A stretch of 64,000 bases of DNA from Tenebrio molitor (GCF_963966145.1 NC_091049.1:20274001-20338000), one strand, 5' to 3'. Shown: positions 45,405 to 63,404, counted from the first letter of the stretch. Made by a program: numbers and translations. Notes: a model not told the origin generated them from the sequence alone.

Positions 45405-46077
45405 TTAGATCTTGTTTAAAATCATATTTTTGAAAGAATTCGGACTTAGGTTTCTTTCCTTGTTTAGGATGGGAAAAAGGTATTCCGGATTTATGCTGGG
45501 ACATTATGGCATGGACAGCACTTCTTGAGCACTAGAAAAAGCAAATATTAAAGGAAAGGGCACAAGTTTTTGAAATTAGACCCAAAAGAGAATCAATTTT
45601 TGCATAATAAATAAAAAGATGAAAAGATCCTGAATTGAAGGCGTAATGTAATGTAAATCTGATTTTTGAATGCTGTGTTGATGGCGATGTAAAGTCTAAA
45701 TTTAAGAATAAAGAGTTGTTCGTGAGCTATTGTAATATAAAACACATAAAATGGATAAATTGCATTGTATGTATGTATGCTTGTATTGTAATTAAATCAA
45801 CCGTTCATACCGCAAAAATATTCTGAACTTTCGACTCAAGTTGACGTTGGGAAGCTTCCGGGTATGCAGATTGCAATTCTAACGTGCATCTCACAAGCGA
45901 TTGTTTCATATGCTTTGATAGCACAAGTCGTTTTGGATCCATTGCTTCTAATTTTATTGCAAATTGTAATTTATTTCAATAAATGCCGCAAATTTAATTT
46001 TATAACTCCCGAAATGAAGTTGCCACATGGTAAGTTGCCTAACTACAGATTGCCGCTCTTGCAGTCATGTCAAAGCT
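45405..46077. other. Intergenic DNA
   Basis: No supported gene. A short minus-strand frame beginning MSQHKSGIPFSHPKQGKK (45504 downwards) is cut by the element at 45404; it could be an N-terminal exon of the transposase relic, but there is no motif to prove it. Confidence 0.35.
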
Positions 46078-46454
46078 ATTAGGCATTCACGATCTTTTTG
46101 GGACCGAGTTGGCTATGATTTTTTCTTTTCATGTTGGACTAACTGATTCAGTGATGCAACGGATGCAACTTTTTATTCTGTCAGTGCCTGTTTGACATTT
46201 TGTTCCCACCGCATTGCCAGATTTATTATTTTAATATTCGTAAGAAAGTAAATGATTTAGCAAGTGTGTAAAAATAATTTTAATTTCCGTCAAAGGAAAA
46301 GTAAAAATTGCCAAAATAATTTTGTTACGACAAAAAATTTCCATTAAACGATGCTACTTCCAATTTAAAAAGGACAAACCAGATTTAAGAGATCCGGCAA
46401 CAATGTACCTATTCAGAAAATATAACCTCAAAGAACATAAACAGTATAGGTATG

Positions 46455-47345
46455 CTATATGCAATCAAATGTTGATGTGCTTTATGGTTGGTGTCGCAGT
46501 AATGGTCTCCCCTTGAATCGTGACAAATGCTACATTCTCTCGTTCTCTCGTAAGACCAAGCCGCTTATGTTCGATTATAGAATTGGGAATGCTTTATTGA
46601 CTAGGTGTTTCACTTTCAAGGATTTAGGCGTTACATTTGATGCTCAATTCACCTTCAATGAACATGTTGATATTATTGTGGCATCATCAGTCAAAACTTT
46701 AGGTTTCATCTTTCGATCGTGCAAACGATTCAGGTCTGAGAGTTGCTTAAGGGCACTTTATTTTACCTTGGTCAGATCTAAATTGGAGTACTGTTCAATT
46801 GTATGGTCGCCGATCTACCGAAAAGGTGTTGATGCTTTGGAGTCGGTTCAGAGGAAGTTTGCCAAGTATCTTCTGTTCAAGTTAATTGCGGAATTTCCTC
46901 CAAGAGGTACTCCTAATTCTGTTCTTTATGATATGGCAAATCTGCGTTCTCTCAATATGAGACGTAATGATAGCTTTCTGATATTTCTATATAAGATCAT
47001 ACACGGCATTATTAATTCTCCCTTCTTGTTATCCCAAATTTATTTCAATGTGCCTCGGGCAAATCTTAGATCTGGTCGTTTTTTTTATGTTCCGCGAGCA
47101 GTTACTAATATACTGCATCGTTCCCCTCTTTATACTGCCTGCACATTATTCAATAGCAACTGTAGTGAGTGCGATATTTTTGTGATTAGTCTTGGACAAT
47201 TTAAGAGATTGATTACCTGCATTTCAGAGGTTTAATTGAGCGTTTCCCGTAACGGGTACACAGTCGCTTTTTGAGCTGTTACATTGTATAACGCTGTTTA
47301 CTGTTGGTTTTTGTTTGGGTGTACAACCTGTTAACCAACATACCA

Positions 47346-47385
<40 letters not shown>

Positions 47386-47391
47386 TAATAT
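46455..47391 (+). mobile_element. 5'-truncated I/Jockey-type LINE
   Basis: The open frame (46459-47235) starts within the reverse-transcriptase palm/thumb (WCRSNGLPLNRDKCYILSFS, FKDLGVTFDAQFTFNEHV) and runs through LVRSKLEYCSIVWSP, ALESVQRKFAKYLLFK and the conserved C-terminal FYVPRA..LHRSPLYTACTL block to its own stop. A short 3' UTR leads to a (TAA)n tail at 47347-47391. The frame is uninterrupted, so the insertion is fairly young. Upstream RT and endonuclease are missing. The fragment at 3183-3702 is the same kind of element. Confidence 0.85.
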
Positions 47392-47880
47392 AATTTCAGC
47401 AACGGGAATAGTACCGCAATCTCTTTTTAAAAATTTAAAAATTCTGGATTTAAATAACACATTGGTAGTTGAAATTCAAAAAGGTATATTATTATACTCA
47501 TGTCACATCGTGAGGAAATTCCTTAACATTGACACAGAACATAATACACAACAAAGTCAAAATGCGGAGGCGAGACGCCGGTAATTATGTTGATAAGCAC
47601 TGCACTATTACTTGATAGTAATATCCGTAATAGTGTATGTACTCCGGCAAAATTGCCGTGCCGCCGGGTGGAGGTAGGATAGTAAATATATATATGGGTA
47701 TGCTAGACTCGCACAGTGACACTGCGCATGTCCAAGCCTGGCAGTTTGTTACGTCACTGGTGGAAAGCAAAGCCCCAGACTCCTCCTCTGTACGTATGGT
47801 TCAAATGTAATTTCGGCAAATTACAACAAATAATGTTAAGGAATTAAATTATGCTATAATAAAATCATCTGAAACATAGT
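47392..47880. other. Intergenic DNA with small inverted repeat
   Basis: No gene seen. AATTCCTTAACATT (~47516) and AATGTTAAGGAATT (~47831) form an inverted pair ~330 bp apart, a possible MITE. Confidence 0.35.
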
Positions 47881-47881
47881 A

Positions 47882-48522
47882 TTGGGTGATTCAAAATGAT
47901 TGTGGCCAAGTATGGCAACTATGTACTATGTCGGCCAAAAAATTTTGGCCGTCATTGTCTGTCAATTCAAAAAAAAAATGTAATCCGTACTTTATTGTCA
48001 TCATGATTACCGTCTTGATTATGAACGTTATTTTTTGGGTGGTAAATTTCAAAACTCAAAATTATTTTCTCATTTCTACTACACAGAACGTTTACCTCAG
48101 GTTATCTATGTACGATTGCTCTAATTTTGTTTATTCATGTCGGATTTTTGGAATATCTGAGCTTCAAACAGTTTAAATTATTGATTGTCAAAATGACAAG
48201 AATCGAAAGTGGGGTTAGATTCCTAAAGGTTTATTTACACTTTACTTGAATGTCAAGAAAGTGACGGCCAAAATTTTTTGGCCGCAATAGTACGAACATT
48301 TATGTGGCAACTGTGTGGGTAGGATAGAGTTGACATTTCCTTGACAGTTCATAGTCGTGCAATTTTGTAAGTTGTCAAATCAATGTGTAATGGAATTGAA
48401 AAAATCAAATGCACGCTTATGAAATGTCATACAATTGTCAACTCTACCCCATTCACACAGTTGCCACATAAATTTTCGTACATAGTTGCCATACTTGGCC
48501 ACAATCATTTTGAATCACCCAA
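47882..48522. mobile_element. 641-bp TA-flanked MITE
   Basis: The ends TTGGGTGATTCAAAATGATT and complement extend as inverted repeats for about 45-60 bp, with a second inverted pair, CGGCCAAAAAATTTTGGCCG, just inside. TA flanks both sides. No coding capacity; mariner-type by duplication. Confidence 0.85.
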
Positions 48523-48534
48523 TATATTACACTA

Positions 48535-48655
48535 TAAGTGATGAAAGTGCCTGATTTTTCAACGAGTAATACATGATATACTCACGAACGCCAGCGAGTG
48601 AGGATAGTATTACGAGTTGAAAAATCGCACTTTGATCACGAATTGTGTATACTAT
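48535..48655. repeat. Long imperfect palindrome P6
   Basis: Arms of ~50 bp (GTGCCTGATTTTTCAACGAG ... and complement) surround the centre CACGAACGCCAGCGAGTGAG (48582-48601). The right border is GTATACTATTTTTTCC. Confidence 0.8.
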
Positions 48656-48794
48656 TTTTTCCAACGTCGCTTATGAAAATGAGTCTCAATTTTAAATTTC
48701 TTTATAATTATTTTACTCCCCAATTTTTTTAATCTTCCGGATCTGGAGTTTCAATTAATGCAAATAACAGCGTTTTAAATTTTTATATTAATAA

Positions 48795-49792
48795 GTTCAC
48801 CTGACATCCGCACTGTCAGTGTCACTTTTTATTCAAATTGGTCGAATGTACGGTCGGTGGACAAATAAAACTGGGACACTTAAAATTTAATCTATGTAAA
48901 TCAGACCATTGAATTGTCAATATATTTGTCAGTGTCTATATAATATGTCATACCAAAGTTAACCTATTTGTGATAAAGCCATAATTAAACGATGCAAATT
49001 TATAAATTTTGACTTATGTGATTGTCATTTTTGTCCCAGTTTTATTTGTCCACCGACTGTACATCAAAATTTCGACTTTTCTTTTGAGTGTACATTAAAT
49101 CTAGTGATAAATAAATTGCCACTGTCAGATAGAAGCAGTTGGGTTATAAACTGGTGTTTCAAATTATTTTTTCTAATTTTGACATATAAAGTGACACTTT
49201 TCAAAATTAATAGACGTTTGGAAACGTCACACTTTTCGTAACCAGTTACGAAAAGTAAAATCTTTCCTAACTGGTTAGGAAAAATTTATTGTATCATCAA
49301 TTTGACACTGTCATATTTTTTGTTTTTAAGCAAAATAACCGTGCCTACTTACCTACTTCATATTCTAACACAATAATAATTTATTATTAATGAAATTCAT
49401 TACTTTGTTTAACGTTTGAAGAAACTTTTTTTTTGTCAAAATTAGAAAAAATCTTGTATGTAACACGCTAGGAAATGCAATTTTGTGTAACTCGTTACAC
49501 AAAATAACGCAGTTCCTAACTGGTTACACAAATAGCTATTATTTAACGCTATTTAAGGTATTGCATCTAAATCTTCCTCAGAATAGAACTCCAATTCTGA
49601 TCCTGAATCGGACGCGGCAAGAGAAATAATTGTTGGAGGAACGTCAGCAATAGATAAATGACTCATATGCCTTTCTAATGTGGCAACATTATTTTACGTA
49701 AATTACCAAGTTAGGTCTATTTACCATTTATCATAGGGATTTTAAAAATTACCAACAGCTTGTAAACCTGACAGTGCGGATGTCAAGTGAAC
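48795..49792 (-). mobile_element. Deletion derivative of an 81-spacing transposon
   Basis: The inverted ends GTTCACCTGACATCCGCACT... (48795-48819) and complement (49768-49792) enclose ~1 kb. The minus strand at 49685-49557 reads HMSHLSIADVPPTIISLAAS and an acidic end, closely resembling the tail RDIPPIIISLADSDDSDDE of the transposase at 40568-44914. So it appears to be a non-autonomous relative that kept only the transposase C-terminus. A TA-flanked MITE is nested at 48851-49059. Confidence 0.6.
48851..49059. mobile_element. 209-bp TA-flanked MITE
   Basis: CGGTCGGTGGACAAATAAAA and its near-perfect complement (~30 bp) form the ends, with TA at 48849-48850 and 49060-49061. No coding capacity. 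It is nested in the element at 48795-49792. Confidence 0.85.
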
Positions 49793-50039
49793 GGATAATA
49801 GTAGATTGTTAATGTAGTAGATTGTTAAATAAATTTTCCTCACTAGTGAGTTTACTTTCTCCATTTTCCTCACTAGTGATGCAAATGTCTATTTTCCTCA
49901 CTAAATTGAGTGAATTGAAGTTTACAATACGTTTCATTATTTTTTTTTAATTTATTACTTGCTTAACGGTCAGCGCGTTTTCTTTTATCATAATTAATTT
50001 TTTGTTGCTGCAGCTCTACGTTTAAAAATAATTATTTAC
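49793..50039. other. Intergenic with TTTTCCTCACTA repeats
   Basis: TTTTCCTCACTA occurs three times at about 49839, 49865 and 49892, with GTAGATTGTTA twice before. No gene. Confidence 0.5.
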
Positions 50040-50160
50040 ACTACGAGAGAGGAAGGTAAAGCTTTTGTTCACGCGAATTGCATGTTCGGCCACGACGCGC
50101 AGCGGAGTGGTCGATGCAATTCAAGTGAACAAAAGCGGCCTTACTCTCGAGTGCTGTATT
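50040..50160. repeat. Long imperfect palindrome P7
   Basis: Arms of ~50 bp (CTACGAGAGAGGAAGGTAAA ... and complement) surround the centre ACGACGCGCAGCGGAGTG (about 50092-50109). It lies about 190 bp upstream of the Crypton relic. Confidence 0.75.
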
Positions 50161-50354
50161 TGATTTTGTTCGATACCAGACATAACTCCTTAGAAAATGA
50201 GTCTGTAACTTTATATTCAAAATTTTAAATAAAATTAAAATAAAATAAATAAATCACATTTTCGGAGAGATCTGTTGCTATGGAAAAAAATGAAATACAA
50301 AATAAACAAAGTTTTGCAAAGTCAATAAAGTGATTGTGCACACCACGTTGTGGA

Positions 50355-50870
50355 AATGGTTGACGAAGAATTCTGTGTTCCTGATGACGTCCTGGAAGAG
50401 GCAAGTGCCGCGAAGTACCAAATGGTGCCTACGAAATCAAAATTACGATACCAGAAAGAATTGGAAATATTTACAAAATGGCAGACCGAGATCAAGGGAA
50501 AACACGAAAGCAGCATCAGCGCGGTTGTGATATTCAATGTTGAAGAGTACACTGTTTGTATTTCAAAACATTAATATCTTCAGGTATCCAGGTAAGTGCT
50601 TTTTTAATAAGCTATTATTTGTTTTAATATAATAAATTGTACAGGTTCAACAGTCTCACACTCTCACCTCCTTTTTGAAAACAAAATGTAGAAACTATCA
50701 GCCGAAAAAAGCTACAACTTTTTCAAGAAACGATGTTTGCAAGGTTTTACTGGAAACGGCGGACCAAGAGTGGATCCTTCAGAAAGTTATACTGATGATG
50801 GGCATATTCGGTGGCCGTCGTGATGAATTATGTAAAGTGATGAATTGTTATACAGTGAGTTTTTTTTAAG
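50355..50870 (+). pseudogene. Crypton-type tyrosine recombinase relic 1
   Basis: Exon-like piece 1 (50355-50577) starts MVDEEFCVPDDVLEEASAAK and continues SKLRYQKELEIFTKWQTE, the N-terminal core-binding region of the tyrosine recombinases encoded by insect Cryptons. Piece 2 (50675-50869) gives TTFSRNDVCKVLLETADQEW and LMMGIFGGRRDELCKV, where GGRRDEL holds the first catalytic Arg. Frameshifts follow KGKHESS. A TA-flanked MITE at 50853 cuts the gene immediately after this motif; the His and Tyr catalytic boxes are not present. Confidence 0.65.
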
Positions 50871-51380
50871 ACTGGCCATAGGGTTTTTCAAGCTACATTT
50901 TTCAACCCCCTGTTAACTTTTGTCCTCATGAAAATATTCAACCCAGTTTTGTAGTAAAGTTGTGGGATATGATAATGTGTTGAAACAATTTCAATTTAAT
51001 AACCAGAATCAAGGAAAAGTTAGCAAAAAGACATTTTTTGAATTCCGTTTGCTCCAATTTTAAATTTTCAGTAGGCTAAAATTTCACCTGATATTTGTAA
51101 TTTTGATATGTAATTGATTGTGTGATTGCTTAACTGCCTCTGGAGGCCATTTTGAACATTTCATTTAATTTTTATTAAAGTAAAGAAACTTGTTTTTATT
51201 TGTAAATTGTCTATTACAACCATTTAGGTATTACAAAATGTAGTAAATGACTAGATAATACTATTGTTTAATCTAAAAACAGCGCTAGGTTTTGTAATTT
51301 TGACAAAAATAAAAGTTAACAGGGGATTATTGAAAAATTAGCATGTAAAACCCTCTGGCCAGTCTTAAAAAAACGCACTG
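50853..51380. mobile_element. 528-bp TA-flanked MITE
   Basis: The ends CAGTGAGTTTTTTTTAAGAC and complement (CAGTGCG...) are inverted repeats; a longer imperfect inverted region includes CCCCCTGTTAACTTTTGT. TA flanks both sides. It lies at the 3' edge of the Crypton relic. Confidence 0.85.
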
Positions 51381-51587
51381 TATACGTTATTCACGTTGAA
51401 TTGAACATTTCAAGGTCAAATAATTTTGCAAATAGTGACATGCAGGTAAATACCGTTCACGTTGGATTGAGCATTGCTAAATTCGCATTATGTTGGTTAG
51501 CTGCATGTCACTATTTACAAAACATAATTAGAGCCAAAAAATAAAATTATTACAAATTCTTTTTCATAAAATCGAATTTCAATTATG

Positions 51588-51671
51588 CGTGAGCGAAAGT
51601 GCGTGAGCGAAAGTGCGTGAGCGAAAGTTCGTGAGCGAAAGTGTGTGAGCGAAAGAGAATGAGCGAAAGTG
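51588..51671. repeat. 14-bp minisatellite, six units
   Basis: The unit GCGTGAGCGAAAGT repeats six times, with substitutions in the last three units. No spacers, so not a CRISPR-like array. A small inverted pair (ATAGTGACATGCAG/CTGCATGTCACTAT) lies just before it at 51434 and 51501. Confidence 0.95.
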
Positions 51672-51679
51672 GAACCTTC

Positions 51680-52049
51680 ACCCACTGGTAACCATGGATA
51701 CAGACCCACTTTCTAGGGAGGTATCGAACAAATTTATTTTGATAAAAATACGTTGTCTAAGAAATGTCTTTATGATAACGTCATCAACTGTACATTTTTT
51801 AGAAAGTTTCTGCAATAATTTCACGTTTATTTGTCGAATTTCTGTAAAATGATTCCGAGTATGTTTGCAAAATATTTTTTCCATCAACTGAACATGTTCC
51901 AGGAATTCTTCTGAGGGTTGAATTAATCCACCAAACGATAAGTGGCGAATCCAGCTAGGCACATTTCTTGGAAGACAGTAAGAATGTTCATTCTTATTCT
52001 CCTCCACATACGTATAGTGACCTAGTTCTGGATGGGTTGATTTTAACAC
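51680..52049 (-). pseudogene. P-element/THAP9-like C-terminal fragment
   Basis: The 123-residue minus-strand frame has NVPSWIRHLSFGGLIQPSEE, then EHVQLMEKIFCKH and a basic/hydrophobic end. The L-x-x-GGL-x-x-PS-E and E-x-x-F pattern matches the C-terminal domain of P-like transposases, also seen at 9780-9880 (LQRGGLCIPTD). The assignment rests on this short pattern. Domains further upstream are absent. Confidence 0.4.
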
Positions 52050-52189
52050 ATGTGAAAAAATGTAGTCTTCATTTGCCCGTTTCCTAAGTTACAATGACGT
52101 TTCACAATACTTGATACTTTGATTTTCTTCATCTAAATTGCCTTCAAAAATCAAATTCTTTTTTTAACGTTGTAGAAAAAATAGTGTTT

Positions 52190-52292
52190 GTGTTTCATGC
52201 GAAAGTCTCAACCTGACCGGCCTGGACCAAAAACTCATTCTCATGCGCCAACAAAAAACAATAATTTTGTGCACTTAATACAAAAATAACTA
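52190..52292 (-). repeat. Diverged palindrome with shared border module
   Basis: On the minus strand it starts AGTTATTTTTGTATTAAGTG, the same border as at 5228, 53689 (minus) and 63405. It continues GGCGCATGAGAATGAG, similar to GGCGCTTGAGAATGTC at 63448. The arms pair only partly, around a GGCCGG centre. Confidence 0.55.
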
Positions 52293-53147
52293 TTTTTTTT
52301 TTGATACTAAACTCGTTTGGGAAGTACTAGGGTACTAAATGACACCGATAAGTACTAGATTTAGTACCAAAGTACTAAAAACAACATCTCTCTCAGTTAT
52401 AAAGTGATACTTTCCTTACTGAGTTAGCTCTGAGCTTCCACCAGTGACGTAAGCAATCGCCGCAACCACCACGCTCTCCCTTTCGCCATGTGCTGCGTTG
52501 TACAAGTCAAGCATACCTATATAGTTTAGGTGCCTTGTATAACCTTAAACTGAAAACAACCTAACCTAACACAGAAAGTGTCAATTTCCTTTAGGGAATT
52601 TAGTTATCACCGAAGTACTGTCAACAAAAGCACTAGATAGTCATTCATAGACAACTCGGTCCCAAAAAGATCGTGAATGCCTAATACGCACCCATACACA
52701 GTCGTGTTGCCAACCGAGCAACTTTGGTGCAAATGTAGTCTTGCAGTAATTCGGTAGAGCTCAAGCATGACTCCTGTTCTTTCGAGCTTTTCCTACGCTT
52801 TCTTCAGTCTGAGCTTAAACTGATGAATTTTTTTCCCAACTAGAAATGACTACTTCATTTTTGTTAATTAAGGCAATCCTTTGTGTATAATATGACTTGA
52901 TTAAATATTGTCGTACGCAAACAGGAAATCTGGTTCATACATGAATAAAATGCAATCGTAATTTTTTTTGACAATGACAATATCTCAAGTTAATAGAATG
53001 TGGGACGTGAAGAATTCTTAATTATTCATAGGGGTTAGAGGACACAGTATTGCATAAATAAGCAGGTATTACGACTCAAAAAGCGCAGATAACCTTGCTT
53101 ATTTAATTTCTTAAAGTTACGCCCGCCCCCCTTCACACACTTTGCCA
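52293..53147. other. Upstream region of the FAS gene
   Basis: No coding sequence seen. It contains the right end of the 6.6-kb inverted pair (to 52690) and a purine/pyrimidine-mixed stretch with a CCCGCCCCCC run at 53122-53131, close to the candidate TATA box. Confidence 0.4.
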
Positions 53148-53193
53148 TATAAATTAAGCAAAGTGACAAAATTTGAAGGAGTGGTGTTCAGTT
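53148..53193 (+). promoter_or_regulatory. Candidate FAS core promoter
   Basis: TATAAAT at 53148-53154 is followed by TTCAGTT at 53187-53193, which fits the arthropod initiator TCAGTT. The 42-bp spacing from TATA to the initiator A is larger than the usual ~30 bp, so either element could be incidental. The position suits the first exon, ending at the GTAAGT donor at 53248. Confidence 0.35.
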
Positions 53194-53247
53194 TTGTTTT
53201 GTGGCTAAGTCTTTCTTTGAATTATTTGTTGTTTTAATAACAATTTT
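53190..53247 (+). other. Predicted non-coding first exon of FAS
   Basis: Inferred from the initiator-like site at 53190, a consensus GTAAGT donor at 53248-53253, and a polypyrimidine tract with CTGCAG acceptor ending at 53908 upstream of the coding start. Intron 1 (53248-53908) would hold the inverted repeat copy at 53262-53695 and palindrome P8. Confidence 0.4.
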
Positions 53248-53261
53248 GTAAGTACGTATCT

Positions 53262-53695
53262 ACTTTTTTCTATAATTGATTCAAAAAATTGAAATTCACG
53301 CATAGTTATCTGTGCCTGAAGTGGGTCATTTTCTGACGTGTATTTTTTTTTGCATTGTTAGTAAGATCGAAACCATAGAAACCATACAAAACAGTGTGTG
53401 AAATGCAATTTCACGCATACGACTATTTCTGTTTTTCATTTCACGCACTGTTTTTTATTAGTTACCTAGCAACATGGTCACTGCATTGAAACTTCAGAGT
53501 TCCTTCAAAAATTTGAATTTTTAATTTCAATTTTTTGAATCAATTATAGAAAAAATATTGTTTATATTTCGTGCGCGAAGATGTTTTTGTGCATTCAAAG
53601 GCTTATACTGCCTCGACCTTCGTCTCGGCGTAAAAGACCTTTTCATGCACAAAAAACACTCTCTTCGCGCACTTAATATAAAAATAACTATTGTT
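53262..53695 (-). repeat. Composite palindrome-MITE repeat, copy B
   Basis: Inverted copy of 5224-5655, ~432 bp, near-identical including the palindrome (about 53567-53678) and the 34-bp inverted ends of the MITE part. It lies inside the predicted first intron of the FAS gene. Confidence 0.9.
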
Positions 53696-53726
53696 TGCCT
53701 CATTTTTAATGAGAGTAAACCAATAA

Positions 53727-53830
53727 TATAGTATATTATATCATTAAGAGTAGAAGTGTCTCTTTTTGTGCTAAGCCCAGAGATTGCAGACAACTGGGCG
53801 AAGCACAAAAAGAGCTTCTACTCTGAATGA
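53727..53830. repeat. Long imperfect palindrome P8
   Basis: Arms of ~45-50 bp (AGAGTAGAAGTGTCTCTTTT ... and complement) flank a centre GCCCAG...CTGGGCGAAGC. The borders are TATAGTATATTATA and ATATACTATTTTA. It is in predicted FAS intron 1. Confidence 0.8.
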
Positions 53831-53972
53831 TATATACTATTTTATCTTCAGGCGGATCACAAAAAAAAATCCAACATGAACTCACTTATTTATTTTCTTT
53901 TCCTGCAGTTCTTCTTCAAATTTTAAGGCAAATCCAAAGATTTTAACAGTTTTGTCAGACAAGTATCGCGCT

Positions 53973-61623
<7,651 letters not shown>

Positions 61624-61699
61624 AGCTTAAGACTTTTCTTATGTTAATTATATTTATAATAACAAAATGCCAACAATAGCAGTGTATAAAATGATTGAA

Positions 61700-61705
61700 A
61701 ATAAA
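61700..61705 (+). terminator. FAS polyadenylation signal
   Basis: AATAAA lies 77 bp after the FAS stop codon. No stronger signal is seen between them. Confidence 0.6.
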
Positions 61706-62422
61706 TATCCAAATCACGAACCTACGAAGTTTTTTCTATAAAACTAATGACTTATTTTAACCTCAACCCTTCTATCGTCGTCAAAATATGTCGACGTTGA
61801 AACGACCGAATAGTGGAAGACAGTTGATGAGAGGACTGTTGAAATGATGACATGTTTGTGGTATTACGTCAGTTAACCCGCAAGGGTGGACTCGATAGTG
61901 AAAAGGTGAATGCTTTGTTTGATAAAAAATCCATATTCCAAAATTGCACTTGAAAATTGTTAAAATTCCAGAATTCACAGAAGCCTCTTCAAGTCAAACA
62001 CGAATTCTATGTATATTTTAATGTAAATTAAATTGAAGGATTGTTTTTGTAATATTCTCAGTTTCGAGGAGTCTGGAAATTTTTCTACTAAGACTTTTCG
62101 TACCAACCACAGTCGCCACACTAGTGAACTGCCACAAGAGTGTGATTTTTGTATTTAAAATATGGGAATTTATAAAGAACATGTGGAGGAAATGTATCGG
62201 CTCAAGACGAAAGATCGGAAATGGGATAAGATCAACATTGTTTTTTTTACATTTTATGCAAGTTGGAAAATTTAGTTTTTACACCACAATGGCAATTGAA
62301 GGTTCTTTGCCAAATTCCAAAATTTGACGTCTTTGATCCGGGCGCACCCATATTGCCGTCGCGGCCAAAGGGATAGTTAATCCCATACCGAAACTGCTGT
62401 CAGAAAAATGTGCAGGTATAAT
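61706..62422. other. Intergenic DNA downstream of FAS
   Basis: No supported gene; short frames on both strands lack recognisable motifs. Confidence 0.45.
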
Positions 62423-62647
62423 CAACGCGGTCTCTATTTTAACAGGCCAGGACACTGGCTGTGTTGCCAAATTTCTTAGTGGGCCATTCCATAGCACCCT
62501 GAGTTTAAAAAATATTGGCACTTCCATAGAAAGGTGGTTCATTCAAAAATCTTTTTGGCAAGACAATTAATTTCAGTAATTGAAAAAATAAACATGCCAC
62601 ACAAATGTATGCGTACCCAATTGCAAGTCAAATTATGCTTCAAGCAA
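62423..62647 (+). mobile_element. THAP-carrying element, copy 3 (truncated)
   Basis: It matches 36941-37150 and 38265-38480: the TIR region CGGTCTCTATTTTAACAGGC, then GTGGGCCATTCCATAGCA and an ATG opening MPHKCM. The match ends after CTTCAAGCAA at ~62647; the right end is missing. Confidence 0.85.
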
Positions 62648-63404
62648 ATATATATTATACTTAATTATGATCTAACCTCGATCTAGCATAAAAATGTTTG
62701 GTCTCTATCTCTTTTCGTGAGTATTTTTGTCATAATGATTTTGGAAAAATTAAACTTAGGAAAATATGTACATTTGTCGTTCACATACACAAATAATTGG
62801 AGGAAATACTTAGTGCAGAAGTTAAATGTTCCATCCGAGTAAAATATGTCACCACGACACATAAAATCTACAGTGTGCCCGGATATGTGAAACGACTTTT
62901 GTAAAACATAAAAAATTCTCGATTTAAATTTTCATTTTCCGGGGTTCAGCCCTGTTTGGTTAAAGACTAATTTCTAACATAATTTTTGTTTTGAAAAATC
63001 AAGTATGCTTTGGAAATTTTCAAAAAAAACTATTTTTCTATTTTTCTGTAGAGTTCCTTTTATGTAACAAATACGACAAAAAGTTATTAAGAAAAGTTGT
63101 TTATAATTAACGTTTAGGCCCCTGTACCAAATTTCAAAATCATCGGCTAACGATAACGATAAAATTTGTTGAAATCAACTAAAGGATTGCCTCGTTCACT
63201 AAACATACACATTAATTTCTTGTTGAGGTGTTGCTACCACGAAAGTTAAAATAAAACTAACTAAAATACCCACCTACCACACCTGATTGAAGGGATTAAG
63301 AACCCTTTGTAGGGTCAGTACGACCGTGACGGCAGTTTCGGTGAACGATCCTGACCATGACGGCAGTTTCGGTGCACCCTTGATCCCTATGAATGAAAAT
63401 ATGT
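62648..63404. other. AT-rich intergenic DNA with short duplication
   Basis: No gene. GACCGTGACGGCAGTTTCGG at about 63330 is repeated with one change about 29 bp later (near 63352-63375). Confidence 0.5.

Larger units (their letters stand above)
46078..52690. mobile_element. 6.6-kb pair of inverted ends
   Basis: TTAGGCATTCACGATCTTTT... (46081-46120) recurs inverted at 52647-52684 with one mismatch over ~38 bp, flanked by TA on both sides (a TA-type duplication). The interior consists of a LINE, two TA-flanked MITEs, a transposase-derived deletion element, palindromes, a Crypton relic and a P-like relic. Either the enclosing element has been filled by insertions or two separate copies lie in opposite orientation. 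Confidence 0.5.

Noticed and set aside
44956..45504. 182-residue minus-strand frame
   Set aside because: Most of it runs through palindrome P5 and the inverted-repeat element with its 42-bp tandem duplication, giving repeated residues; no recognisable domain. Only its first ~38 residues could be an old exon.
51588..51671. Regularly spaced repeats that might suggest a CRISPR-like array
   Set aside because: Tandem 14-bp units with no spacers, in an animal genome; a simple minisatellite.
46078..52690. Possible Maverick/Polinton-like large DNA transposon because of long inverted ends
   Set aside because: No polymerase B, integrase, ATPase or capsid-like frame was recognised inside; the cargo is other transposons, and the ends have a TA rather than a 6-bp duplication.
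53952..53972. Earlier FAS start in the extended frame
   Set aside because: The extra codons begin with TTG; the first ATG in frame after the 53908 acceptor is at 53973.
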